Shown one piece after another: positions 1 through 8,657 of a stretch of DNA of 42,447 nt. The notes beneath the pieces were generated by a model. That model worked only from the letters and a program-made list of their open reading frames with translations. It did not search any database and had not been told where the DNA came from. Numbering within the stretch: the first letter of the stretch is position 1; every line of letters begins with the position of its first letter. The stretch lies in contig JAQVDB010000010.1 of the NCBI GenBank assembly GCA_028698525.1, positions 1 to 42,447 on the forward strand, in the 5' to 3' direction. This DNA comes from Clostridia bacterium. Its GTDB lineage: Bacteria; Bacillota; Clostridia; JAQVDB01. The translations under genes were made by a program, and so were the position numbers.

Positions 1-21
1 GATACAATAGACTGTGCTCAT
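1..21 (-). CDS. Start of a gene leaving the left edge (first 7 codons)
   Basis: An ATG on the minus strand at 21-19 is preceded by GGAG with a 7-nt spacer (AAGAATC), a good ribosome site. The first residues read M-S-T-V-Y-C-I before the window ends. TATAAT-like hexamers lie about 25-50 nt upstream on the same strand. Nothing can be said about the product. It is transcribed in the same direction as the ROK regulator behind it, with about 245 nt between them, so it may be that regulator's target. Confidence 0.5.
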
Positions 22-84
22 GATTCTTCTCCGTTTCTGTTTATTATAGTGATTAACATTATAACAGAGAAGCTCTCATGAGCA
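15..84. promoter_or_regulatory. 9-bp inverted repeat spanning the start codon of the left-edge gene
   Basis: TGCTCATGA at 15-23 is the exact reverse complement of TCATGAGCA at 76-84. The left copy contains the start codon of the gene leaving the window. In the minus-strand RNA the two arms could pair and cover the start codon; in DNA they could be two operator half-sites. The arms are perfect but short and 52 nt apart, so chance is not excluded. Confidence 0.3.
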
Positions 85-266
85 TTATTTATTTAATTGT
101 GTTTCATTTAATTTTACAACTCGCCTCTATTTTATTAACATCTTGTATTTACACCTTTTTTAGAGTATTTATTTTATTTATTTTAATTAGATTTGCTATA
201 AAGTTATTTATAGAAAGGGAAAATAATAGCCCTGTATCATAAAATATATTTATAAGCAATAAACAC

Positions 267-1499
267 TCATAACATAAAAATACTTTCATCTATTAATTTA
301 TTAAGATCAAAAAAATTATCTAATGTCAACATCATGGCACCTTTTAGAGCTCCGTCTTCTCCATAAGTAGACTTAATGATTTTAGCACTTCTAGCTGACT
401 GGTTAATTGTTCTGATGTGAATTGTTCTTTTAGCCTCGTTGATAATTTCATCTGATATATTGGCCCCACCACCACCAATAATAATTAAACTAGGATTAAA
501 AAGTGTTATGAGCTCTGATAATCCAACCCCAAGATACCTTCCTGCTTCTATTATTATGCTAAAGGCTAGTTTATCCCCTTCACTTACGGCTCTTGAAACT
601 ATTTCCGGAGTTATTGCATCGAAATCATCTTTTATGTACTGTGACATAACAGAACTTATTCCGTTTTCAAGGGAACCTTTTACTCTCCTTATTATTGATG
701 GAACTGCTACATATTGTTCAAGACAACCTTTATTGCCACACCCACATTGGTATCCATTTTCTTCTACGATTATATGCCCTAATTCTCCAGCTAGTCCATT
801 GACACCTCTAAAGAGCTTCCAATCAATAATAATTCCCAAACCAATACCTATTCCTATGCCTACAAATATTAGATTTCTTTTTCTCCCCACCGTTTCCTTG
901 CTTTCCGCTAAAGCATGTAATCTAGAGCTATCATCTACAAATACCGGTACACTAAATTCCTTTTCAAGTATATCCTTAAAACACACATTGTCCCAGCCAG
1001 GCAAGTTAGCTATAGTTAGACATACGCCATTATTATAATCTACTATACCTGAAACCCCCACACCTATTCCTATAAGGGCTTTTCCATTTGGCAAATAACT
1101 ATTCAAAACATTCTCAACCATTGAAATTATTTTAGCCATGCCTTCCTTGCTTTTCCCTAAGCTTTTAGATTCTATTTTCTCTTTATGAATAATGTTGCCT
1201 TCCATATCCCCTAGGGAAATCCTAAAATATTTTTGTCCAAAATCAATTGCTATAATATAACCATAATTTTTTTTGATCTTTAATAAGATAGCTTTTCTTC
1301 CACCTGTAGATTCCTGTGTTCCTACTTCCTCAATTAAATTTTCATGTAATAACTGAGAGACATAATTGGTAACAGCTGTCATACTTATATCTAACTTTTC
1401 AGCAATACTCGTTCTAGAAATAGGACCATATATCCGTATTAGATTAACGATTTTAGTTTTTAATAATAAATTCAAGAATTTCACCCCATATTTTATCAT
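267..1499 (-). CDS. ROK-family transcriptional regulator / sugar kinase homologue
   Basis: A 410-residue protein with the XylR/NagC-type ROK layout. Residues about 14-65 form a winged helix-turn-helix (GPISRTSIAEKLDIS, then TAVTNYVSQL). From about 80 there is an ASKHA-type fold with the glycine-rich DFGQ strand, the sugar-binding region around NLPGW and the acidic pair D189/D190. The ROK zinc site is present: H242 plus C252, C254 and C259 in a CGCGNKGC motif. Having both a DNA-binding domain and a ROK domain points to a sugar-responsive repressor rather than a dedicated kinase. The start is uncertain: the ATG at 1499 has AGGAG 15 nt upstream, too far, while a TTG eight codons later has GGGGTG 6 nt before it. 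The inducer is unknown. The natural candidate target is the gene starting at 21 on the same strand. Confidence 0.88.
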   Translation of the reverse strand: MIKYGVKFLNLLLKTKIVNLIRIYGPISRTSIAEKLDISMTAVTNYVSQLLHENLIEEVGTQESTGGRKAILLKIKKNYGYIIAIDFGQKYFRISLGDMEGNIIHKEKIESKSLGKSKEGMAKIISMVENVLNSYLPNGKALIGIGVGVSGIVDYNNGVCLTIANLPGWDNVCFKDILEKEFSVPVFVDDSSRLHALAESKETVGRKRNLIFVGIGIGIGLGIIIDWKLFRGVNGLAGELGHIIVEENGYQCGCGNKGCLEQYVAVPSIIRRVKGSLENGISSVMSQYIKDDFDAITPEIVSRAVSEGDKLAFSIIIEAGRYLGVGLSELITLFNPSLIIIGGGGANISDEIINEAKRTIHIRTINQSARSAKIIKSTYGEDGALKGAMMLTLDNFFDLNKLIDESIFML

Positions 1500-1625
1500 G
1501 AAACAAGCTACTATCTCCTGATTATTTAAAAGTAAGTTTTAGCTTTAAGACCAGCTTTATTTTCACCATAATAATAACTATTTTTTATTGTTTTTCCCCA
1601 ATATTAGTCTAACATATCTAATTCT

Positions 1626-2873
1626 TTACTTCAGTACGTTTTTTATTGCTTTTTTTACTTTGTTTGCGACTTTTTTAATTTCTTCATCAGAAGATAAAAT
1701 ATTAATACCAAAAGGTGCTCCCAGTCCTTTATCCACCACTCCTACACTTATATTGACTGAACGTTCTAAAATATCATCAGTTTTAGGAAGCATATGAGGT
1801 TTATATTCTATATCTTTTCCATAAACTTCACAGGTAAAAGGACAATTAAATTCTGTAGGCACTTTCTTGTTCAGTATTTGTTCCATATTATTATATACAT
1901 GCCACCCTGAATGAGATATTGTTTGGGTACCTATTTGACTTGCAAATAAATCAGCTTTTTCTTTGTCTTTAAATATGAGGGTTAACAAAGTTGCACATTC
2001 ACCGTTCTTATCATTTATTTGCCTAAATTTGACCCCTCGTTCTTTTTCTACAACCTCAGAAATGAAATCTTTTAATTTCTTTTTCTTATCCCTTAACTCA
2101 TATATAATTCTGTCCAATTTCCTCACTTGGGCTAGCGCTACAGCTCCTGTTAACTCATTCATCCTAAAATCCAACCCTATTATACTTCTATTGCCCACTT
2201 CTGATCCCATCCTGTTTGGCTTGTGTCCTTGATCATGAAAACCAAATGCCTTTTCATACAAATCTACGTCATTTGTAATTACAGCTCCTCCATCACCTGA
2301 TGTTATAGTTTTGAAAACATTTAGAGAAAATGCACCTATATCTCCAATACTACCTACCTTCCTGCCTTTATAGCTTGCGCCTGCAGCCTGACAACAATCT
2401 TCAATAACAAAAAGATTATACTTATTAGCTATTTTCATTATTTTATCCATATCGCATGGATTACCCAGCATATGGACAGGCATAATCGCTTTGGTTTTTT
2501 CTGTAATCTTTTTTTCAATATCTTCAGGATCTATAGTTAGCGATTCGTCTATCTCAGCCAAAACCGGAATTGCTCTAGCATAGACAATAGTTGACATTGA
2601 TGCAATGAATGTATATCCTGGCACAATCACTTCATCTCCCGGTCCTATCCCTAAGGCAGATAAACAAGTTAGCAACGCATTAGTACCGCTACTTACAGCA
2701 ACACAATGACTAGCTTCCAAATAATTTGCAAATTCCTTTTCAAAAGTGAATACCTTATGCTTAAAATTAGGATCATCTTCCGATCCATATCTAAACAAAT
2801 AACCACTTTTCATTACATCTAATACTTGTTCCATCTCCTCTTGCCCGATCAAATACGAGCCCGGTCCTGCCAT
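1626..2873 (-). CDS. DegT/DnrJ/EryC1/StrS-family PLP aminotransferase
   Basis: A 415-residue fold-type I PLP enzyme of the sugar-aminotransferase family. Visible signatures are SSGTNAL (about 61-67), the aspartate of the VIEDCCQAAG motif (D159), and the Schiff-base lysine K188 within FSLNVFKTITSGDGG. Members usually transaminate keto-sugars on nucleotides, or act as cyclitol or dehydratase variants; the substrate cannot be read from this sequence. The start is an ATG preceded by a GGGGGG-rich site 5-6 nt away. It stands alone, about 130 nt from the genes on either side, with no sugar-nucleotide biosynthesis genes next to it. The ROK regulator just downstream makes a carbohydrate-linked role plausible but is not evidence of substrate. 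Confidence 0.88.
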   Translation of the reverse strand: MAGPGSYLIGQEEMEQVLDVMKSGYLFRYGSEDDPNFKHKVFTFEKEFANYLEASHCVAVSSGTNALLTCLSALGIGPGDEVIVPGYTFIASMSTIVYARAIPVLAEIDESLTIDPEDIEKKITEKTKAIMPVHMLGNPCDMDKIMKIANKYNLFVIEDCCQAAGASYKGRKVGSIGDIGAFSLNVFKTITSGDGGAVITNDVDLYEKAFGFHDQGHKPNRMGSEVGNRSIIGLDFRMNELTGAVALAQVRKLDRIIYELRDKKKKLKDFISEVVEKERGVKFRQINDKNGECATLLTLIFKDKEKADLFASQIGTQTISHSGWHVYNNMEQILNKKVPTEFNCPFTCEVYGKDIEYKPHMLPKTDDILERSVNISVGVVDKGLGAPFGINILSSDEEIKKVANKVKKAIKNVLK

Positions 2874-3004
2874 ATAATCCCCCCAAGATACATTATTTTT
2901 TTATTGCACTAATTGTATCATATGAGTGTAGTTTTTTCAATATATATTTCATTTTGTTTATTAAGTATGTGGGTTATTTATGAATTACATCGCTGTTATG
3001 TTTT

Positions 3005-3961
3005 TTATTTTATTATGTCTAAATCGTCTAATACCTGTCTCATCTTTTGGGCTGATTCTTGAAAAAGCTTTATTTCCCTTTCTGCAAGGGAGAGCTCTAA
3101 AACTTGTTTAACCCCTTTCCTATTAACGATAGTAGGTAAGCTCAAACATACATCTTCTACACCGTAATATCCTTTCATAAGGGAGGAAACTGTCAATATT
3201 GAATTTTCGTTTCTCAATATACTCTGGACTATTCTCCTGACCGCCAGGGCAACTGCATAATATGTAGCACCTTTTTTTTCTATTATCTTATAGGCTGAAT
3301 CCCGGACCTCTTCAAACAAACGGTATTTCTGATTGCGATCGCATACATTTTTGCATATAGGACAATAATTTTCTATTCCTATACCTGCAATATTTGCAAG
3401 GCTCCAAGCCGCCACTTCAGAGTCTCCATGCTCTCCTATTATATATGCATGAACGTTCCTTACATCCACACCACAATTTTCTCCCAATAGATATCTAAAT
3501 CTTGAGCTGTCCAGCACTGTACCAGAACCTATAACTCTGTTGGAAGGCAATCCGGATATTTTGAAAGTCACATATGTCAGTATATCTACTGGGTTTGTCA
3601 CCACTAAAAGTACTGCCTGCTTATTGTACTTCATTATTTGGGGTACTATTTCTTTGAATATGTGGACATTTTTTCTTGCAAGATCTATCCTAGTTTCTCC
3701 CGGCTTTTGGTTTGCTCCCGCTGCTATGATTATTATATCTGCATGTTGGCAGTCAGAATAATCACCTACCTTAATATCACAGGGTGCTACAAAGGATATA
3801 CCATGGTTTAAATCCATCACCTCTCCTTCTGCTCTATCTTTATCTATATCGATGAGTACAATCTCGGAAGCCACCCCGTCTTCCATTATTGCAAAAGCAC
3901 TTGTGGCACCCACCAATCCGGTACCTATTATTACGACTTTATTCCGTACCTTATTATTCAT
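3005..3961 (-). CDS. ldh: L-lactate dehydrogenase
   Basis: A 318-residue NAD-dependent 2-hydroxyacid dehydrogenase of the LDH/MDH family, reducing pyruvate to L-lactate in the cytoplasm and regenerating NAD+ in fermentation. The N-terminal Rossmann motif is GTGLVGAT (about 13-20). The substrate loop reads ANQKPGETR: Gln at the specificity position favours lactate over malate, and the catalytic Arg follows. The proton-relay histidine sits in IGEHGDSE. Length is normal for the family. The ATG is preceded by AGGAGGG at 7 nt. It is a single gene, divergent from the spore photoproduct lyase gene. No terminator hairpin is obvious after its stop. Confidence 0.95.
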   Translation of the reverse strand: MNNKVRNKVVIIGTGLVGATSAFAIMEDGVASEIVLIDIDKDRAEGEVMDLNHGISFVAPCDIKVGDYSDCQHADIIIIAAGANQKPGETRIDLARKNVHIFKEIVPQIMKYNKQAVLLVVTNPVDILTYVTFKISGLPSNRVIGSGTVLDSSRFRYLLGENCGVDVRNVHAYIIGEHGDSEVAAWSLANIAGIGIENYCPICKNVCDRNQKYRLFEEVRDSAYKIIEKKGATYYAVALAVRRIVQSILRNENSILTVSSLMKGYYGVEDVCLSLPTIVNRKGVKQVLELSLAEREIKLFQESAQKMRQVLDDLDIIK

Positions 3962-4107
3962 ATTTACCCTCCTACTATTATTTGGCTTTTGATGAATTTT
4001 TAAATATCATTTCAATATATTTACTACAAATTTACTTCTCCTATCATTTTTGCCATTTCCATATTTTTAATACCCTTGCATTAAGTCAGTAAACATCTAT
4101 TAGAATA

Positions 4108-4135
4108 TTTACATCTCACAAACAAATAATATAAA
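4108..4135 (+). promoter_or_regulatory. Possible vegetative-type promoter for splB
   Basis: TTTACA (4108-4113), a 16-nt gap, then TATAAA (4130-4135), about 40 nt before the gene start. This resembles a sigma-A promoter more than the forespore sigma-G type expected for a spore repair gene. In DNA this AT-rich such matches are common, so the call is weak. Confidence 0.25.
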
Positions 4136-4174
4136 TATTGCATAAATATAAACCACTTTAAAGGAGGAAATATA

Positions 4175-5200
4175 TTGTATTTATTCATTCCCGAAACGGT
4201 ATATTTTGAACCTGAGGCCTTAGATTATCCCCTTGGAGCAAAACTATATGAGTATTTTTTTAAAAAAGACATACCTATTTATAAGACAACTTCCCATAAC
4301 AGGGTAACAGGTATCAAGGGGGATTCAGAAGTAGAAAAGTATTTGCATTCTAAGCGTACACTTGTGGTAGGAGTTAAAAAAACCATGAAACTAGAACCAT
4401 GCAGACCTTCAGCAGACTACAGCTTTTCCCTGACCACCGGTTGTCCTGCCCATTGTGAGTATTGCTACTTGCAGACTACAATGGGTAAAAGACCTTATAT
4501 CCGAATTTATGTAAATCTAGATCAAATATTGGGGACAATACAAAAATACATTCAAAAAAATTTTCCCCAAAAAACCACTTTTGAAGCAGCAAGTTCATCA
4601 GATCCTATTGCAGTAGAACATTTTACCGGTTCAATTGCAAAAACAATAGAATTCTTTGCAAATCAGCAGCAGGGCAGATTGAGGATAGTAACTAAGTTTG
4701 ACAATATAGACTCCCTCACAAAAATAAATCATCAGGGCCATACCAGATTTAGGTTCAGTATAAATTCAAATTATGTTATAAAAAACTTTGAACATAGTAC
4801 ACCCAGTATTGAACAGAGGATACAAGCAGCCAAGAAGATAGCCCAAGCTGAATACCCCTTGGGCTTTATAATAGCTCCTATCATGATATACGACGGATGG
4901 GAACAAGAATATACGAATATGTTTAATCAATTGAAACATAATATAGATTTTTATTCTAAAGATAATTTAACTTTTGAACTGATTCAACATAGATATACGC
5001 AAAGCGCAAAAAGAATAATACTAGAAAGGTTCCCAAAAACAAAGCTGGAGATGGATGACCAATCCAGGTCAAAAAAATGGGGTAAATACGGAAAATATAA
5101 ATATGTCTATCCTGCTGACAAATCAGATGACATAAAACAATATATAAGCATATTGATAAAAGAAAGATTCCCAAACAGCATTATAGAATATTTTACCTAA
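4175..5200 (+). CDS. splB: Spore photoproduct lyase
   Basis: A 341-residue radical-SAM DNA-repair enzyme that reverses the spore photoproduct (5-thyminyl-5,6-dihydrothymine) to two thymines during germination. The cluster-binding C90-x3-C94-x2-C97 motif (CPAHCEYC) lies at the same residue numbers as in Bacillus subtilis SplB. The radical-relay tyrosines Y96 and Y98 are kept, as are TRFRFSIN and the C-terminal FELIQHR...W.KY..Y region. The odd point is the catalytic H-donor region. Where Bacillus enzymes read FEAAC-TSD, this protein reads FEAAS-SSD, so the key Cys is Ser140; C76 is the only other nearby cysteine. The start is TTG with AAGGAGG 7 nt upstream. It is monocistronic and converges on the rhomboid gene with only 14 nt between stops. 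It is firm evidence that the host forms endospores. Confidence 0.95.
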   Translation: MYLFIPETVYFEPEALDYPLGAKLYEYFFKKDIPIYKTTSHNRVTGIKGDSEVEKYLHSKRTLVVGVKKTMKLEPCRPSADYSFSLTTGCPAHCEYCYLQTTMGKRPYIRIYVNLDQILGTIQKYIQKNFPQKTTFEAASSSDPIAVEHFTGSIAKTIEFFANQQQGRLRIVTKFDNIDSLTKINHQGHTRFRFSINSNYVIKNFEHSTPSIEQRIQAAKKIAQAEYPLGFIIAPIMIYDGWEQEYTNMFNQLKHNIDFYSKDNLTFELIQHRYTQSAKRIILERFPKTKLEMDDQSRSKKWGKYGKYKYVYPADKSDDIKQYISILIKERFPNSIIEYFT

Positions 5201-5214
5201 ATAAAACTTCCATC

Positions 5215-6267
5215 CTACTCTAATCTTTCCAGTATTTGTCGAGCCTCGCTCAATTCAGGATTGTATTTTAATGCATTTTCAAAGGATTGTTTAGCCTTTT
5301 GTACATCGCCTTCATCGATATAAATCCACCCTAATGTATAATATGCAGGTGCATATTGCTGATCTATTTGAATTATTTCCAATAATTCTGTTTTTGCGGT
5401 TTTAGGATTGCCTTGGGCATAATAAGTAACTCCCAGTACATATTTAGCCCTTAAGTTTTGTGGGTCATCCTTCAAAATGCTTTTAGCATATTTTTCTGCT
5501 TGCTCTAAATCTCCTGCCTCATAATTTTCAACTGCTTGCTCAAGAGCAATATGATAGGAATTTTGGTTTAACCCGAACATAAAGGTTCCCCATAAAATAA
5601 TAAATGTAACTAAAATAAAAACTACCTTCTTTAAGTTTATACCTTTTTCATCTTTTAAACCAACAGCTGCTGCTGCAAAAAATCCAGCTAACAACCCGCC
5701 AATATGCCCAAAATTATCAATTCCGCTAGTAGTAAAACCGATAAAAAGGTTTATGCCTATTATTAAGTATAAATTTATCCCAAATATCCTTCTGAAAACC
5801 TCTTTTTTATTAATGCCAAAATAAATAAGGGCACCCATCAATCCAAATATGGCTCCAGATGCACCTGCTGACATATTTTCGGTGAAAGCAAAACTTAAAA
5901 GGCTGCCTCCTATACCTGCTATCATGTATATAAAAACAAATTTTCCACTTCCAAAAAGCAGCTCAACTATCGGCCCAATATTATATAATGCATAACAATT
6001 GAAAACTAGATGCATTATCCCTACATGCAAAAAAATGGGAGTGATAAGGCGCCAATACTCACCTGTAGATATGAGTTGATTAACTTTTGCTCCAAATTTT
6101 ATCAACACTTCAGTGTTAGTAGAGCCCCCTGAAAGTGTCATCAAAATCCATATAATAATATTTGTCCATATAAAAAAATATGTAACCTTAGGCTTTGGAA
6201 AACGGGACGCCTTATTCTCTGATACTACTTGGCCCTCATATACAGTATTATCATCATTGTATTCCAC
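5215..6267 (-). CDS. Rhomboid-family intramembrane serine protease with C-terminal TPRs
   Basis: A 350-residue membrane protein. A short cytoplasmic N-terminus leads into a six- to seven-helix rhomboid core (about 27-230). The core has the HxxxMHLxFN motif (HVGIMHLVFN), the catalytic serine in GASGAIFG and the catalytic histidine in FGHIGGLLAG. It cleaves membrane-spanning substrates within the bilayer. The last 100 residues are two to three tetratricopeptide repeats (AYYTLGWIYIDEGDVQKAKQSFENAL), as in B. subtilis GluP. The start is GTG with GGGAG 8 nt upstream. It follows the aminotransferase gene by 19 nt and so is probably the third gene of an Lrp - aminotransferase - rhomboid operon. Substrate unknown. 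Confidence 0.9.
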   Translation of the reverse strand: MEYNDDNTVYEGQVVSENKASRFPKPKVTYFFIWTNIIIWILMTLSGGSTNTEVLIKFGAKVNQLISTGEYWRLITPIFLHVGIMHLVFNCYALYNIGPIVELLFGSGKFVFIYMIAGIGGSLLSFAFTENMSAGASGAIFGLMGALIYFGINKKEVFRRIFGINLYLIIGINLFIGFTTSGIDNFGHIGGLLAGFFAAAAVGLKDEKGINLKKVVFILVTFIILWGTFMFGLNQNSYHIALEQAVENYEAGDLEQAEKYAKSILKDDPQNLRAKYVLGVTYYAQGNPKTAKTELLEIIQIDQQYAPAYYTLGWIYIDEGDVQKAKQSFENALKYNPELSEARQILERLE

Positions 6268-6286
6268 TTTTAATGCTCCCTAGAAT

Positions 6287-7465
6287 TTATTTTTTTCGGG
6301 TAACAAATTTTCCTATCCTCTTTAACGCTTCCCTTATATTTTCAATAGAATATGCGTAAGAACATCTGATAAAACCTTCGCCACTTTGACCAAAGGCAGT
6401 ACCTGGTACAACAGCTACTTTTTCTTCCCTCAACAACTGTTCACAGAATTCCTCACTGCTCAAGCCTGTGCTAGCTATACATGGAAAAACGTAAAATGCT
6501 CCTCGGGGTTCAAAGCAGGTCAGTCCCATTTCATTGAAAGATTTAACCATAAGTCTCCTTCTTCTATTATATTTTTTACGCATTTCTTCTACATCTTTTT
6601 GTCCATCACTAGCCCCTTGTCTGAGAGCCTCTTTAGCAGCAATCTGTGCCATTATTGGTGCACACAATGCTGTATATTGATGGATTTTTACCATAGCAGA
6701 TATTATTTGCTCAGGCCCTGCAGCATAACCCAACCTCCATCCGGTCATAGCAAAGGCTTTTGAAAACCCATTTATTAATATTGTTCTTTCTTTCATACCA
6801 GGAATAGATGAAAAACATGCGTGTTCTCCATTATAAGTAAGTTCTGCATATATTTCATCTGACACCACTATTATATCGGTACCTTCCAACACCTGGGCAA
6901 TGGCCTCTAAATCCTTTCTATTCATTATTGCACCGGTAGGATTATTGGGATAGGGAAGAATGATAGCTTTTGTCTTTTCGGTAATACAAGACTTCAATTG
7001 TTCAGGTGTAACCTTGAACTCATCCTCTACCTTGGTGATTATAGGCACAACCTTTCCTCCTGCCATCACTACAGATGGCATATATGAAACATAGGACGGT
7101 TCAGGGATCAGTACCTCATCACCATCATTCAGTATGGCACGCATAGCTAAATCTATAGCTTCACTTGCTCCTACCGTCACTATTATTTCCTTTTCACTGC
7201 CATATTCTACCCCAAATCTATCCTTAAGATACTTTAAAATTTCATTCAATAATTCAGGCATTCCTCTATTGGAAGTATAGTGGGTATATCCTCTTTCCAG
7301 AGAATAAATACATGCTTCCCTTATATGCCAGGGTGTAATAAAATCAGGTTCACCAACGCCCAACGATATGGCATCCTCCATCTCATTTGCCAAATCAAAG
7401 AATTTTCTTATCCCTGAAGGGGGAATACTATTCACCTTTTTAGATATCAGTCCGCTATAATTCAT
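6287..7465 (-). CDS. Class I/II PLP aminotransferase (AspC/PatA-like)
   Basis: A 392-residue fold-type I aminotransferase acting on amino acids and 2-oxo acids. Visible are the GVGEPDF substrate loop near the N-terminus, PYPNNPTGA, the VSDEIYAEL motif with the cofactor-binding Asp and Tyr, the Schiff-base lysine in FSKAFAMTGWRLGY, and the C-terminal arginine in GEGFIRCSYA. Its ATG overlaps the stop of the upstream Lrp-type regulator by four bases (ATGA) and its own ribosome site is weak, so it is probably translated by coupling. Regulator-enzyme pairs of this type usually act in amino-acid transamination. The exact substrate (aromatic, aspartate or branched-chain) cannot be told. Confidence 0.9.
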   Translation of the reverse strand: MNYSGLISKKVNSIPPSGIRKFFDLANEMEDAISLGVGEPDFITPWHIREACIYSLERGYTHYTSNRGMPELLNEILKYLKDRFGVEYGSEKEIIVTVGASEAIDLAMRAILNDGDEVLIPEPSYVSYMPSVVMAGGKVVPIITKVEDEFKVTPEQLKSCITEKTKAIILPYPNNPTGAIMNRKDLEAIAQVLEGTDIIVVSDEIYAELTYNGEHACFSSIPGMKERTILINGFSKAFAMTGWRLGYAAGPEQIISAMVKIHQYTALCAPIMAQIAAKEALRQGASDGQKDVEEMRKKYNRRRRLMVKSFNEMGLTCFEPRGAFYVFPCIASTGLSSEEFCEQLLREEKVAVVPGTAFGQSGEGFIRCSYAYSIENIREALKRIGKFVTRKK

Positions 7466-7941
7466 GGAGCAATCACCAACCTACGATCTTTTTCCTTATC
7501 CTCAAATATCACACCATCATCTTTATACTTTTTCAGTATAAAATGGGTTGCAGTACTTACTACTGAGTCCAGTACAGACAGTTGCTCGGCAACAAAATAG
7601 GCCACTTCCTTCATGGTCTTTCCTTCTACAACAACTGCTAGGTCATATGCACCAGACATCAAGTATAAAGATTTCACTTGTGGAAACCTGTATATCCTCT
7701 CTGCTATAGCATCAAACCCTTCCCCCCTCTGCGGGGTAACTCTTACCTCTATCAATGCGGTAACTAAATCCTTTTCAGTTTTTTCCCAGTTTATGATGGT
7801 ATTATATTTAACTATTACATTTTGTTCTTCCATACTTTTGATAAAACTTTTCACTTCTTCTACATCCATATTTACCATTTTTGCGATCTCCTCAGGGGAA
7901 ATCCTATTGTTCTCTTCCAATATCTCCAATATCTCTTCCAT
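7462..7941 (-). CDS. Lrp/AsnC-family transcriptional regulator
   Basis: A 159-residue regulator with an N-terminal helix-turn-helix (ISPEEIAKMVNMDVEEVKSF) and a C-terminal ligand-binding RAM/AsnC domain (VTALIEVRVTP, then SGAYDLAVVVEG). It probably senses an amino acid and controls its own operon. The start was chosen at the second of two close ATGs: AGGAGG (7951-7956) is 9 nt upstream of it but only 3 nt from the first. A reading frame open further upstream has no ribosome site. The gene overlaps the aminotransferase by 4 nt, so the two are co-translated and the aminotransferase is the likely target pathway. Confidence 0.88.
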   Translation of the reverse strand: MEEILEILEENNRISPEEIAKMVNMDVEEVKSFIKSMEEQNVIVKYNTIINWEKTEKDLVTALIEVRVTPQRGEGFDAIAERIYRFPQVKSLYLMSGAYDLAVVVEGKTMKEVAYFVAEQLSVLDSVVSTATHFILKKYKDDGVIFEDKEKDRRLVIAP

Positions 7942-8018
7942 TGCCATATACCTCCTGCGCTGCATTAGCAAATGTATTATTTTTATAATTTTACCATCAA
8001 TGAAAATGCTAGTCAAAC

Positions 8019-8045
8019 AAAAAAGCCGGATTCCCCGGCATTTTT
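8019..8045 (-). terminator. Intrinsic terminator after the UPF0145 gene
   Basis: On the minus strand GCCGG-GGAAT-CCGGC is followed by TTTTTT. The stem is at 8025-8029 and 8035-8039. It starts just after the UPF0145 stop and ends that operon before the Lrp gene. Confidence 0.85.
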
Positions 8046-8364
8046 ACTCTTGTTCTATTTTAACAGCTGTCCCGTATGCTAACAACTCTGCAGCCCCTGA
8101 CATGACATTTGAGGTGGAAAATCTTATATTTATTATCGCATCGGCTCCCAGCTCTTCTGCCTCTTTAACCATCCTCTGAATAGCTATTCTCCTTGAATCC
8201 TCTAACATTTCAGTGTATTCTTTTATCTCCCCACCTACAATAGTTCTAAGTCCGGCAACTATATCCTTCCCTATATGCTTTGCTCTTATAACACTTCCCT
8301 TAACCATACCGCAAGTTTGTGTGATTTTTTTACCGGCAATCCAATCAGTATTTACTAATATCAT
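8044..8364 (-). CDS. UPF0145 / YbjQ-family protein
   Basis: A 106-residue protein of the YbjQ (UPF0145) family, whose usual length is 103-110 residues. Signatures are the N-terminal MILVNTDWIAGKKI, the central GSVIRAKHIGKDI and LRTIVGGEIKEYTEML, then the ELGADAIINIRFSTS and ELLAYGTAVKI strands. Family members form pentameric rings and are often labelled heavy-metal-binding, but a physiological role is not established. An in-frame ATG seven codons earlier overlaps the upstream gene more. The chosen ATG has AGAAAGG 9 nt before it. It overlaps the end of the small membrane protein gene by 20 nt, indicating a two-gene operon. Confidence 0.85.
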   Translation of the reverse strand: MILVNTDWIAGKKITQTCGMVKGSVIRAKHIGKDIVAGLRTIVGGEIKEYTEMLEDSRRIAIQRMVKEAEELGADAIINIRFSTSNVMSGAAELLAYGTAVKIEQE

Positions 8365-8563
8365 CGTCATCATCCTTTCTCCCATCTTTAATTCTCTCGG
8401 TGATCAACGCTGCTATCACAATAAAAAAACCTAATATAAGTGTGGATAAACCTAACTTTATCGCCAATGGCATCCCATCAGCCGCTATTATAAATTGATA
8501 TACCCCATAGAAGATAAAAATGAGAATACTGATAATTATCAATATACTTCCTATTTTTTTCAT
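8345..8563 (-). CDS. Small two-helix membrane protein, function unknown
   Basis: A 72-residue protein with two predicted transmembrane helices (about 5-27 and 36-58) and a short charged cytoplasmic tail ending in an Asp-rich run (KDDDDDISKY). The ATG follows AAGGTGG by 7 nt; a GTG three codons earlier lies inside that ribosome site and was rejected. It overlaps the UPF0145 gene by 20 nt and is very likely co-transcribed with it. Small membrane proteins of this sort often sit next to YbjQ-type genes, but I do not recognise a named family and assign no function. Confidence 0.7.
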   Translation of the reverse strand: MKKIGSILIIISILIFIFYGVYQFIIAADGMPLAIKLGLSTLILGFFIVIAALITERIKDGRKDDDDDISKY

Positions 8564-8625
8564 ATGCACCACCTTCTTGTAATATGTTCTATAACTATAA
8601 TAACATAGTTAAGATCAAAAAGTTT

Positions 8626-8657
8626 CGAAAAAAAATCTCCTTGTCAAGGAGATTTTA
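8626..8657 (-). terminator. Intrinsic terminator after the LysM/GH18 gene
   Basis: On the minus strand ATCTCCTT (complement of 8646-8653) pairs with AAGGAGAT (complement of 8635-8642) around a 3-nt loop, followed by a run of eight Ts. The stem includes the last bases of the stop region of the GH18 gene. Confidence 0.85.

Noticed and set aside
4080-4174. A forespore sigma-G promoter for splB
   Set aside because: CATAAATA at 4141 resembles a sigma-G -10, but no fitting -35 lies 17-18 nt upstream; GAATAT at 4103 is 32 nt away.
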